Shown here piece by piece: positions 35,124-41,845 of a stretch of DNA of 50,917 bases. Each line of letters starts with the position of its first letter. Position 1 is the first letter of the stretch. Source of the DNA: Methanobrevibacter sp. (lineage in GTDB: Archaea; Methanobacteriota; Methanobacteria; Methanobacteriales; Methanobacteriaceae); assembly GCF_015062935.1 (NCBI RefSeq), contig NZ_SUTM01000020.1, positions 1-50,917 on the forward strand. The letters run 5' to 3'. Made by a program: the position numbers and the translations under genes. The notes under the pieces were generated by a model. It had not been told where the DNA came from. It saw nothing but the letters and a program-made list of their open reading frames with translations, and did not search any database.

Positions 35124-35390
35124 ATACATCATAAATAATGTATATGCAATGACCCATGTAAAGAAGAACGGTGAAATTCCATCCCATAACCATTGAGAGA
35201 ATCCAGAAATTTCATCCCCAGCCATCTTTTGACAGAGCTGGCCTATAAAATACAAAATAATTAATGCAACAAAAGCAGCAGCAATATCATTTTTAAATCC
35301 GATCCATCCTTTTGAGAGGACTGTGGAAAGAAATGCTGCAATCAGAGCAAAAATAACATGAATACTTGTAACTTTGATAGTTGTGTCCAT
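35118..35390 (-). CDS. Small three-helix membrane protein (possible DUF5379)
   Basis: A 90-residue protein with three hydrophobic segments (about residues 8-26, 33-52 and 70-89) joined by short polar loops (KGWIGFKND; QKMAGDEISGFSQWLWDG). It resembles small conserved membrane proteins of Methanobacteriales sometimes labelled DUF5379; no function is known to me. GGAGGATATCA precedes the ATG, supporting translation. It is convergent with the DUF2070 gene, overlapping it by 6 bp, and divergent from the Rqc2 homologue. Confidence 0.8.
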   Translation of the reverse strand: MDTTIKVTSIHVIFALIAAFLSTVLSKGWIGFKNDIAAAFVALIILYFIGQLCQKMAGDEISGFSQWLWDGISPFFFTWVIAYTLFMMYL

Positions 35391-35473
35391 TGATATCCTC
35401 CATTATTAAATATATTAATATAAATTTTAGTTCTTATAATATATTAAAGTATTGATTAACAAAGGTGTTTATT

Positions 35474-37477
35474 ATGAAATCTATGTCTAACGTAGATGTT
35501 TATACAGTAAGTGATGAATTAAATAAATTATTAACAGGTGCCAGAGTAGACAAATCATTCCAACCTACAAAGGACATTGTTGTCGTGAGATTCCATGTGG
35601 CTGGAACAGGTAGAGTAGATTTAGTGATGCAATGCGGTGCTAGAATACATACAAGCCAATACCCCCTTGAAAATCCCACTACTCCTCCAAGCTTTCCAAT
35701 GCTTTTAAGAAAACGAATTAAAGGAGCTCATGTAGAATCCGTAAAACAGCATAATTTTGACCGTGTAGTTGAAATAAAAGTGAAAAAAGACAAATACTAT
35801 GCAATAATTGTTGAATTATTCGATAAAGGAAATATTATTCTTTTAGATGAAGACAACAATATCATCCAACCTCTGAAAAGAAAACTGATGAGTGACAGAG
35901 ACATCAGTTCCAAAAGGGAATACATTTTCCCTGAAGAAAGAGGAATCAATCCGATTACTGTTAGTGAAGATGAATTTCATGAACTGTTCAGCGAAGACAG
36001 TGATGTAGTCAGAACACTGGCTAGAAACGGACTGGGCAGTTTATATGCTGAAGAAATTATCCAAAGGGCAAATAAAATAGTTGAAATAGATAAAAACACC
36101 TTGAACAGTGATGTGACTGCAGAACAAATTTCCGCATTATATTCCGGACTTAAAGACCTGTTTAATAATTTAAAAGAAGATTCAATCAAACCGCAAATTG
36201 TAAAAAAAGACACCAAGGAAGACGTAGTTCCTTTGGATTTAATGAAATATGAAGACTTTGAAAAAACCACCTTTGAAACTTTCAATGAAGCATGTGACGA
36301 GTTTTATTCTAAAAAAGTTAACACAACTATAAAAAATATACAAGAATCCGCATGGACAAAAAAAGTAAACAAGTTTGAAAAACGATTACGTTTACAACAA
36401 GAAACACTTGATAATTTTAACACTACTATCAAAGAAAGCCAACATAAAGGAGAAGTAATCTATTCTAATTACCCTACCATTGAAAACATAATAAATGTTG
36501 TAAACTCAGCAAGGAGTAAGGACTACTCTTTTAGTGAAATTGGAAAAATATTAAAAAAAGCAAAAAAAGACGGAATGAAAGAAGCCCAAATTTATGAATC
36601 CATTGACAAGCTGGGTGTATTAACACTGAACATAGATGATACTTCCATAATTATCGATCCGAAATTAACAATTGCTGAAAATGCTGAAAATTACTATGAA
36701 AAAGGTAAAAAAGCCAAACGTAAAACCAAAGGGGCATTAATAGCTATTGAAAATACCAAAAAACAACTTGAAAAAATTAAAGCTAAAAAAGATATAGCAA
36801 TGGAGCATATTGCAACACCTAAAAAGAGAGTCAAGAAAAATCTCAAATGGTATGAAAAAATGAGATGGTTTGTAAGTTCACAGGGAGTTTTAGTAATAGG
36901 AGGCAGAGATGCAAACTCCAATGAAAATGTTGTGAAGAAATATTTGGAACCCCAAGACATTTATTTGCATGCAGACATACATGGTGCATCATCAACAGCA
37001 ATAAAATTAAATGGCCATGAATTAAATGACAGTATCCTTAAAGAATCAGGTGAGTTTGCCGCATCATTTTCATCTGCTTGGTCAAACGGTTTCTCATCTC
37101 AAGACGTATTTTGGGTGCATCCTGACCAAGTTTCAAAAACACCAGAATCAGGGGAGTTTCTACCAAAAGGATCATTTGTTATAAGGGGACACAGAAACTA
37201 TATTCGAGGAGCTAGAGTAAAACTTGCTATTGGAATTGTGGATTATGAAGGAAAAAGAATAATGGCAGGACCAATAGAAGCACTCGAAGCACATTGTGAA
37301 AATTTCGTTGTAATAAAACCAGGATACACTAAAAAGGAAGCTCTTGCAAAAAAGATAATTAATAAAATAAATGAAGATGACCTTCTTACATTAGATGACA
37401 TTATAAGAGTTTTACCATCTGGAAAATGCGATATTGATGAAAAATATCACGAAAGAAAAAAATATGAAAAAAATTAA
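35474..37477 (+). CDS. Rqc2/NEMF homologue (NFACT family ribosome quality-control protein)
   Basis: The archaeal member of the NFACT family, which binds the large subunit carrying an obstructed peptidyl-tRNA. The bacterial and eukaryotic relatives add C-terminal tails. The 667-residue protein has an NFACT-N domain (MSNVDVYTVSDELNKLLTGA to about 190), a middle region with coiled coil (about 275-480), and NFACT-R/DUF814 (about 455-580) with KMRWFVSSQGVLVIGGRDANSNE and DIYLHADIHGASS. I start at the ATG at 35474, 6 nt after AGGTG. The GTG at 35465 overlaps that site. Its stop overlaps the convergent UPF0173 stop by 4 nt. Confidence 0.93.
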   Translation: MKSMSNVDVYTVSDELNKLLTGARVDKSFQPTKDIVVVRFHVAGTGRVDLVMQCGARIHTSQYPLENPTTPPSFPMLLRKRIKGAHVESVKQHNFDRVVEIKVKKDKYYAIIVELFDKGNIILLDEDNNIIQPLKRKLMSDRDISSKREYIFPEERGINPITVSEDEFHELFSEDSDVVRTLARNGLGSLYAEEIIQRANKIVEIDKNTLNSDVTAEQISALYSGLKDLFNNLKEDSIKPQIVKKDTKEDVVPLDLMKYEDFEKTTFETFNEACDEFYSKKVNTTIKNIQESAWTKKVNKFEKRLRLQQETLDNFNTTIKESQHKGEVIYSNYPTIENIINVVNSARSKDYSFSEIGKILKKAKKDGMKEAQIYESIDKLGVLTLNIDDTSIIIDPKLTIAENAENYYEKGKKAKRKTKGALIAIENTKKQLEKIKAKKDIAMEHIATPKKRVKKNLKWYEKMRWFVSSQGVLVIGGRDANSNENVVKKYLEPQDIYLHADIHGASSTAIKLNGHELNDSILKESGEFAASFSSAWSNGFSSQDVFWVHPDQVSKTPESGEFLPKGSFVIRGHRNYIRGARVKLAIGIVDYEGKRIMAGPIEALEAHCENFVVIKPGYTKKEALAKKIINKINEDDLLTLDDIIRVLPSGKCDIDEKYHERKKYEKN

Positions 37478-38193
37478 TCCTGATAATCTTCAGGATTATA
37501 TTTAAAGTATTCGTCAGGATTCATTACCACTACGTCAATGTTAGGGTTAAACTGACTTACAAAATTAGCAAAAATTGCCGGGTCTTGCTCTATAGGTGGG
37601 AAAGTATTATAATGCATTGGAATAACTACTTTCGGATTTAACCACATTGAAGCAAGTGCCGCTTCAAACGGACCCATAGTAAATTTATCTCCAATCGGGA
37701 TTAAAACTACATCAGGTTTATAGATATTTCCAATAATATCTTTCATATCACCAAACAGACCAGTATCACCTGCGTGGAATATTTTTGTTCCATCTTCGAA
37801 TGTTATTAAGAAACTAGCTGCACTTCCACCTGGAACTGTTTCTTCAACTATATCTATATCAGATGAATGTTTAGCATCCAGCATAGTGAATTTTATGTTT
37901 CTGAAAATGAATGAACCGCCGATATTAACACCAATGTTTCTGATTCCCTGTTTAGCTAAAAAGAGTGAAATTTCATGAATACAAGCTATAGGTGCATTAG
38001 TATTATTGGAAATTTCTAATGCATCCCCAAAATGGTCAGAATGACCATGAGTAAGTAGGATAATATCAGGATTCAATTCCTCTACAGGAACTTGGCAGGC
38101 AGGATTATTGCTGATAAATGGGTCAATTAAGATTTTAACGTTATCATCGCTAATAATTTCAAATGCAGAATGACCCAACCATCTAATTTCCAT
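37474..38193 (-). CDS. UPF0173 metal-dependent hydrolase (metallo-beta-lactamase fold)
   Basis: A 239-residue MBL-fold protein of the UPF0173 family. The metal-binding THGHSDH motif has His49, His51, Asp53 and His54. LDAKHSSD, IFHAGDTGLFGDM and the terminal VIPMHYNTFP supply further ligands. The physiological substrate is unknown. It starts directly on the last base of the unknown membrane-protein gene upstream, so the two are cotranscribed. Confidence 0.92.
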   Translation of the reverse strand: MEIRWLGHSAFEIISDDNVKILIDPFISNNPACQVPVEELNPDIILLTHGHSDHFGDALEISNNTNAPIACIHEISLFLAKQGIRNIGVNIGGSFIFRNIKFTMLDAKHSSDIDIVEETVPGGSAASFLITFEDGTKIFHAGDTGLFGDMKDIIGNIYKPDVVLIPIGDKFTMGPFEAALASMWLNPKVVIPMHYNTFPPIEQDPAIFANFVSQFNPNIDVVVMNPDEYFKYNPEDYQD

Positions 38194-39374
38194 TAAGCAG
38201 TTCCTCCCATTGCATTAATAATAACATTTTCATCCAAATTAGATGCAATATTCCAAGTTTTTTCGAAGTCTGCTCTTATATTAGAAATGGAATTTCTATC
38301 TTCGTAGATTGCTCCATATTCAAAGTCATTTTGACTTTCTGAGATAATCATCGCATGGGAATCATCAGTGATTAAATTAACAGTATGAACTTTTGGAACT
38401 GTTTTAATATGAACTCCCTGTTTTAAAAGAGATGAAACTAAAAACATGTAAGACATATCTGAAACATCAAATTCATCAATGATAACTCTTGAATAGATTG
38501 TTGGAACATGGGATAAAAATCTGTCAGACAAATCATTCAATGATGGAATTTCAAGCATGATTTCCTTATTAACATTAACTGCTAACTGGTCAAATGCTTC
38601 TTGTGAAGACAGCAATCCTGTATCAGTAATTACATAACTTTTAAGTGATTTTGGAACTGGTAAACTTTCAGGATTATTAATATCAATTTTTATATCCCTA
38701 TTTTCAGCAACTTCCGGTGGAACTTGGGTTTGAGTATCCACAACATTATGTTCCGGAACGATAGGAACTTCAGGTTCTTCTGATAAAACTTTAATGATTT
38801 CATCAGACTTATCATTTTCATCCTGAAATCTAGGAATCTCTTCAACAAAATAGTCAGATTGACGTCTTTTAGGAGCCCTAGTTACCTTTAATGGTTTTCC
38901 ATAATGAGGAGTAAAGTTTAATTGTTTATCAAAATTAACATTCTCTTCTTCTTGTGGAACCACAGTGAAAACAGCTTTCGGATTATCCTCATAATCATCT
39001 CTGATATACTGACTTGTATCAAAATCACGATAATCGTCATCCAAAACAAGATCATTATAATCAGAATCATCATATTCATTAAAATCGTTTTGAACTCTTA
39101 ACCTAGGTTTATCATCTTTTGATTTTCGTTCAAGTTTATTAAAATTAGGAGCATTTATATTATTTGAACTTATGAAGTCTTTTATCATGTTTGTGGTCCT
39201 ATCAGCATTATATTCAACGAAATAACTGACTATTAATATTAAACCCACAATAGAAATGATAAGACCGACTATCAATAAAATGTCCAATAAGTTATAAACA
39301 CTTGTCTCATATGCTATGAGAATACCTATTACAAATAAAATAAAACCTGAAACTAATTTAATAGTATTTCCCAT
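38193..39374 (-). CDS. Unknown membrane protein with TrmB/PLD-like C-terminal domain
   Basis: I do not recognise this 393-residue protein. Two hydrophobic segments at about residues 5-24 and 29-52 form a membrane hairpin. A long acidic, low-complexity, probably disordered cytoplasmic region follows (about 60-245). The C-terminal domain (about 245-390) contains YSRVIIDEFDVSDMSYMFLV, GVHIKTVPKVHTVNLITDD and MIISESQNDFEYGAI. Its order of strand, K-x-x-x-VH, DDSHAMIIS and a final Trp-containing helix resembles phospholipase D-like ligand-binding domains such as that of TrmB, but without a clear HKD motif. It is coupled to the UPF0173 gene by a 1-bp overlap. A membrane-tethered sensor is a guess. 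Confidence 0.75.
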   Translation of the reverse strand: MGNTIKLVSGFILFVIGILIAYETSVYNLLDILLIVGLIISIVGLILIVSYFVEYNADRTTNMIKDFISSNNINAPNFNKLERKSKDDKPRLRVQNDFNEYDDSDYNDLVLDDDYRDFDTSQYIRDDYEDNPKAVFTVVPQEEENVNFDKQLNFTPHYGKPLKVTRAPKRRQSDYFVEEIPRFQDENDKSDEIIKVLSEEPEVPIVPEHNVVDTQTQVPPEVAENRDIKIDINNPESLPVPKSLKSYVITDTGLLSSQEAFDQLAVNVNKEIMLEIPSLNDLSDRFLSHVPTIYSRVIIDEFDVSDMSYMFLVSSLLKQGVHIKTVPKVHTVNLITDDSHAMIISESQNDFEYGAIYEDRNSISNIRADFEKTWNIASNLDENVIINAMGGTA

Positions 39375-39561
39375 AATGTCACTCTCATTTATAATTAATC
39401 ACTCTATTATTTTAACTAATATAGAATATCTACAACACTATTAATAAATTTAATGGAAAAAGAACAATAAAACAGAAGAAAAAAACAATACGGATAATAC
39501 TTTTTTAAAAAATAGTAATATTAATATATGAAAAAAACAAATGAAATATTGGTGAAAAACT

Positions 39562-39768
39562 ATGAAAAAAATACAACCATTCATCAATGAAAACTCAGGC
39601 CAAGGTGCCGCAGAATACATACTTCTTTTCGGAGGAGTAATAGTAATTGCTTTACTTGCACTTACCATATACAGAACATATATGGAAACAAGTGACACCA
39701 GTCTCAAAGCAAAAGACGATATCATGGATGTCAGGAACACAATTCTTGACAACAGAACCCATGTGTAA
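39562..39768 (+). CDS. Class III (DUF361) type IV pilin-like protein
   Basis: A 68-residue precursor. The archaeal class III signal sequence is NSGQGAAEYILLFGG: EppA-type peptidase would cut between Gly13 and Gln14, and Glu18 is the conserved +5 glutamate. A hydrophobic helix (about 19-40) and a short polar tail follow. These features define the short euryarchaeal pilins. GGTG lies 8 nt before the ATG. The stop overlaps the next pilin-like gene by 8 bp. No prepilin peptidase, ATPase or platform gene is nearby. Confidence 0.85.
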   Translation: MKKIQPFINENSGQGAAEYILLFGGVIVIALLALTIYRTYMETSDTSLKAKDDIMDVRNTILDNRTHV

Positions 39769-39940
39769 AAAAATAGACAGCAAAGGGCAAGGAAGCGCTG
39801 AGCTGATCCTCATCACCGGAGGATTAATAGTAATAGTACTCTTTGTTGGAAGTTATATTTCAAATATAACACAAAAAACGCAAACAAGCATACATAATTT
39901 CCTAAAAACAGAAAGAGATTATTTAATAAATAAAATTTGA
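39761..39940 (+). CDS. Second class III pilin-like protein, overlapping the first
   Basis: A 59-residue protein starting at the ATG at 39761, which overlaps the preceding gene's last codons in a different frame. SKGQGSAELILITGG is the EppA-type site, with cleavage between Gly9 and Gln10 and Glu14 as the +5 residue. A hydrophobic segment (about 15-33) and a 25-residue tail follow. The longer in-frame reading from 39647 is an artefact inside the first gene. The pair is probably translated together as components of one fibre or pseudopilus. Confidence 0.82.
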   Translation: MCKKIDSKGQGSAELILITGGLIVIVLFVGSYISNITQKTQTSIHNFLKTERDYLINKI

Positions 39941-39963
39941 AAATAGAGAGAAATCTCTATTTT
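39940..39963. terminator. Bidirectional hairpin terminator between pilin and polyferredoxin genes
   Basis: A perfect 10-bp stem AAAATAGAGA/TCTCTATTTT closes a GAAA tetraloop. It spans from the last base of the pilin stop through the polyferredoxin stop, and is flanked by T-rich sequence on one side in each direction. Confidence 0.65.
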
Positions 39964-40973
39964 CCACCTAAAATTGAATTTAAAATTTCATCCCATGACT
40001 CTGAATTAATATTAGTCAATTTCATGCCAGTTCTGGTTAAAATTCTAATATTTTGTGGACATGCTGTTACACAAGCACCACATAAATTACAGAAGTCTAA
40101 ATTAGTAACTGATTTTCCATCAACAATTTCAATTGCATTACATGGGCAGACATCTTGACAAGCATGACAAGAATCGCCTTTACAAATTTTATCTTCATCT
40201 TCAATTTCTACTAATTCAATTTTACCGTCGAAAGGTTTAGTAATTGTGATTGCATCAACTGGGCAAATTTCAGAACACCAGGAACAATTGACACATGATT
40301 CTTCAGAAATAAATGTTGAACCGGTAATTTCAGGAACTTCGATTTCTTCCCTTAACATACAGGTAGAACAAATTTGTTTAATTGCTTGTTCCGGACAGAT
40401 TCTTTTACATACACCACATTGTACGCATTTAGAAAGATCTACTTCGATAGAATTATTTAATAAATCAACACAGGATGTTGGTTTATTAGTAATAATTATT
40501 GCTTCTGCAGGACATAAATCTGCGCAAAAACCACAGTAAATACATTTATCTTTATTTATTTCAATTTCTCCTCTTATTAAAGATACTGGGTCTGGAAGAT
40601 TTCTTTCAAAAATAATTGAATCCCTAGGACATACTGAATAACATCGACCGCAATAAATACACTCTTCATCATCAACTTTTGATTCGGTTTCCCAAATCGG
40701 ATAATTGTCCATTTTACTGATTGCTTCATCATTGATTTCTAATGATAGTGCATCGAACGGACAAGCAACAGAACATAAACCACAGAATATACAAGAATCT
40801 GCGTTAACTGAAACTAAATCCATTTCAATTAATCCTCTAACAATAGGTACAACAGGACCTAATCTTAAAGAGGATGTAGGACAAACATCAACACAAATCC
40901 CACAACCAACACAATTTACATCTTTGTAGGACAATTTACGGTGTTCTTCTCCATCTCTCTCAATACTAAACAT
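39957..40973 (-). CDS. fwdF: Polyferredoxin with eight [4Fe-4S] motifs, FwdF-like
   Basis: A 338-residue electron-transfer protein. I count eight [4Fe-4S] cysteine motifs, from CVGCGICVDVCP (residues 21-32) to the C-terminal CNLCGACVTACP. Motif seven is atypical (CxxxxCxxCxxxC), and an additional isolated CSTC pair is present. Number of clusters and length fit FwdF, the polyferredoxin subunit of tungsten formylmethanofuran dehydrogenase, better than MvhB (12 clusters) or EhbK; the assignment remains provisional because no fwdA-D genes are here. The ATG at 40973 follows GAGGTGG by 5 nt; a longer upstream reading runs through the small ferredoxin gene. It follows that gene by 10 bp. Confidence 0.85.
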   Translation of the reverse strand: MFSIERDGEEHRKLSYKDVNCVGCGICVDVCPTSSLRLGPVVPIVRGLIEMDLVSVNADSCIFCGLCSVACPFDALSLEINDEAISKMDNYPIWETESKVDDEECIYCGRCYSVCPRDSIIFERNLPDPVSLIRGEIEINKDKCIYCGFCADLCPAEAIIITNKPTSCVDLLNNSIEVDLSKCVQCGVCKRICPEQAIKQICSTCMLREEIEVPEITGSTFISEESCVNCSWCSEICPVDAITITKPFDGKIELVEIEDEDKICKGDSCHACQDVCPCNAIEIVDGKSVTNLDFCNLCGACVTACPQNIRILTRTGMKLTNINSESWDEILNSILGGK

Positions 40974-40983
40974 AGTAACCACC

Positions 40984-41175
40984 TCAAGCTTTAGAGATGG
41001 CCTGATTTGGACAATTTTGGATACATAAGTCACAGTCGTCACAATTTTCAGGAACGATAGCAACGTCTCCATTTTCTTCGACAATTGCGCCTTGTTCGCA
41101 GAGTTTTATGCATAACCCTTGAACAGGACAATTATCAATGTGTCCACACAAATTTGAATCAATTTTTACTGCCAT
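40984..41175 (-). CDS. Small ferredoxin, two [4Fe-4S] sites (possible FwdH/FwdG partner)
   Basis: A 63-residue protein. The second half has a standard motif, CDDCDLCIQNCP. The first half has the expanded CGHIDNCPVQGLCIKLC (C-x5-C-x5-C-x3-C), which probably still ligates a cluster but with a longer loop. The ATG follows AGGTGG by 4 nt. It is the first gene of a two-gene operon with the polyferredoxin, to which it probably passes electrons. Assignment to a specific Fwd subunit is inference only. Confidence 0.83.
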   Translation of the reverse strand: MAVKIDSNLCGHIDNCPVQGLCIKLCEQGAIVEENGDVAIVPENCDDCDLCIQNCPNQAISKA

Positions 41176-41220
41176 ATAACCACCTCATAAATGTACAAAA
41201 ATCATAATAGAACATAATTT

Positions 41221-41269
41221 TATATACATTATTATTTAATATATCGAAATGAACATATAAACATATCGA
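41221..41269 (-). promoter_or_regulatory. Promoter of the ferredoxin operon with 22-bp-spaced direct repeats
   Basis: A TATA-like GTATATAAAA (minus strand, about 41219-41228) lies about 50 bp before the ferredoxin ATG. Upstream of it the heptamer ATATCGA occurs twice on the plus strand, at 41241-41247 and 41263-41269, exactly 22 bp apart (two helical turns), as expected for a regulator binding one face of the DNA. Confidence 0.35.
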
Positions 41270-41282
41270 TTATTTTCTAAGT

Positions 41283-41741
41283 TTAGTTGACAATATCCCC
41301 ATTTTTATTAATTTCACCACTGCGAATTCTAGTGGATGAAATAGGAATACCATCATAGGCCAAAACAAAACTAACAACAACAATATCAATAGGATCCATA
41401 CCTTTAGAAACTCTTATTTCATTAATTTTAACAGCAGTTGGCTCTGTTTCCTCACTAACCACTATGGCATCAAAATCAACGTCATAAATGGTGGTTCCAT
41501 AAGGATCATCCAAAGGAACTATAATAAAATTAGATTTATCTTTAAAAAAAGATTTAAGATTACTCATCCTCTCTTCACAAGAATCTATATCCCCTTTTAA
41601 ACCGCCGAAAGCATCAGAGGTCACTCCAATTTCGACAGTGTCTGCAATCTCAAAAGCAGTAGATAATAATTTTTTATGACCGTCATGAAATTTATCAAAA
41701 GTTCCACCTACAGCCACTTTACTATATTTCTTCGAATTCAT
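41283..41741 (-). CDS. coaD: Phosphopantetheine adenylyltransferase, archaeal type
   Basis: Transfers AMP to 4'-phosphopantetheine, making dephospho-CoA. The 152-residue nucleotidyltransferase has VAVGGTFDKFHDGHKKLL with the HxGH motif, an ISSTRIRSGEI ATP-binding motif near the C-terminus, and the archaeal spacing between them (family unlike bacterial CoaD). It is a stand-alone gene with a TATA-like box about 35 bp upstream. Confidence 0.94.
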   Translation of the reverse strand: MNSKKYSKVAVGGTFDKFHDGHKKLLSTAFEIADTVEIGVTSDAFGGLKGDIDSCEERMSNLKSFFKDKSNFIIVPLDDPYGTTIYDVDFDAIVVSEETEPTAVKINEIRVSKGMDPIDIVVVSFVLAYDGIPISSTRIRSGEINKNGDIVN

Positions 41742-41845
41742 AATATTGTCCTAGATTAGTTTCTGTTTAAAACTATATAAGAACTATTATAAATTATTAG
41801 CTATATAAAAAAAGAAAAAATTGAAAAAAAAATAAAAATAGTAAA

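Noticed and set aside
39450-39752. 100-codon minus-strand frame opposite the first pilin-like gene
   Set aside because: It is hydrophobic only because it is antisense to a hydrophobic helix. The plus-strand product has a precise class III pilin signal and a good ribosome-binding site.
39957-40973. Hydrogenase polyferredoxin MvhB or EhbK
   Set aside because: MvhB-type proteins have about twelve clusters and sit with hydrogenase genes. Eight clusters and about 340 residues fit FwdF better, though this stays provisional.
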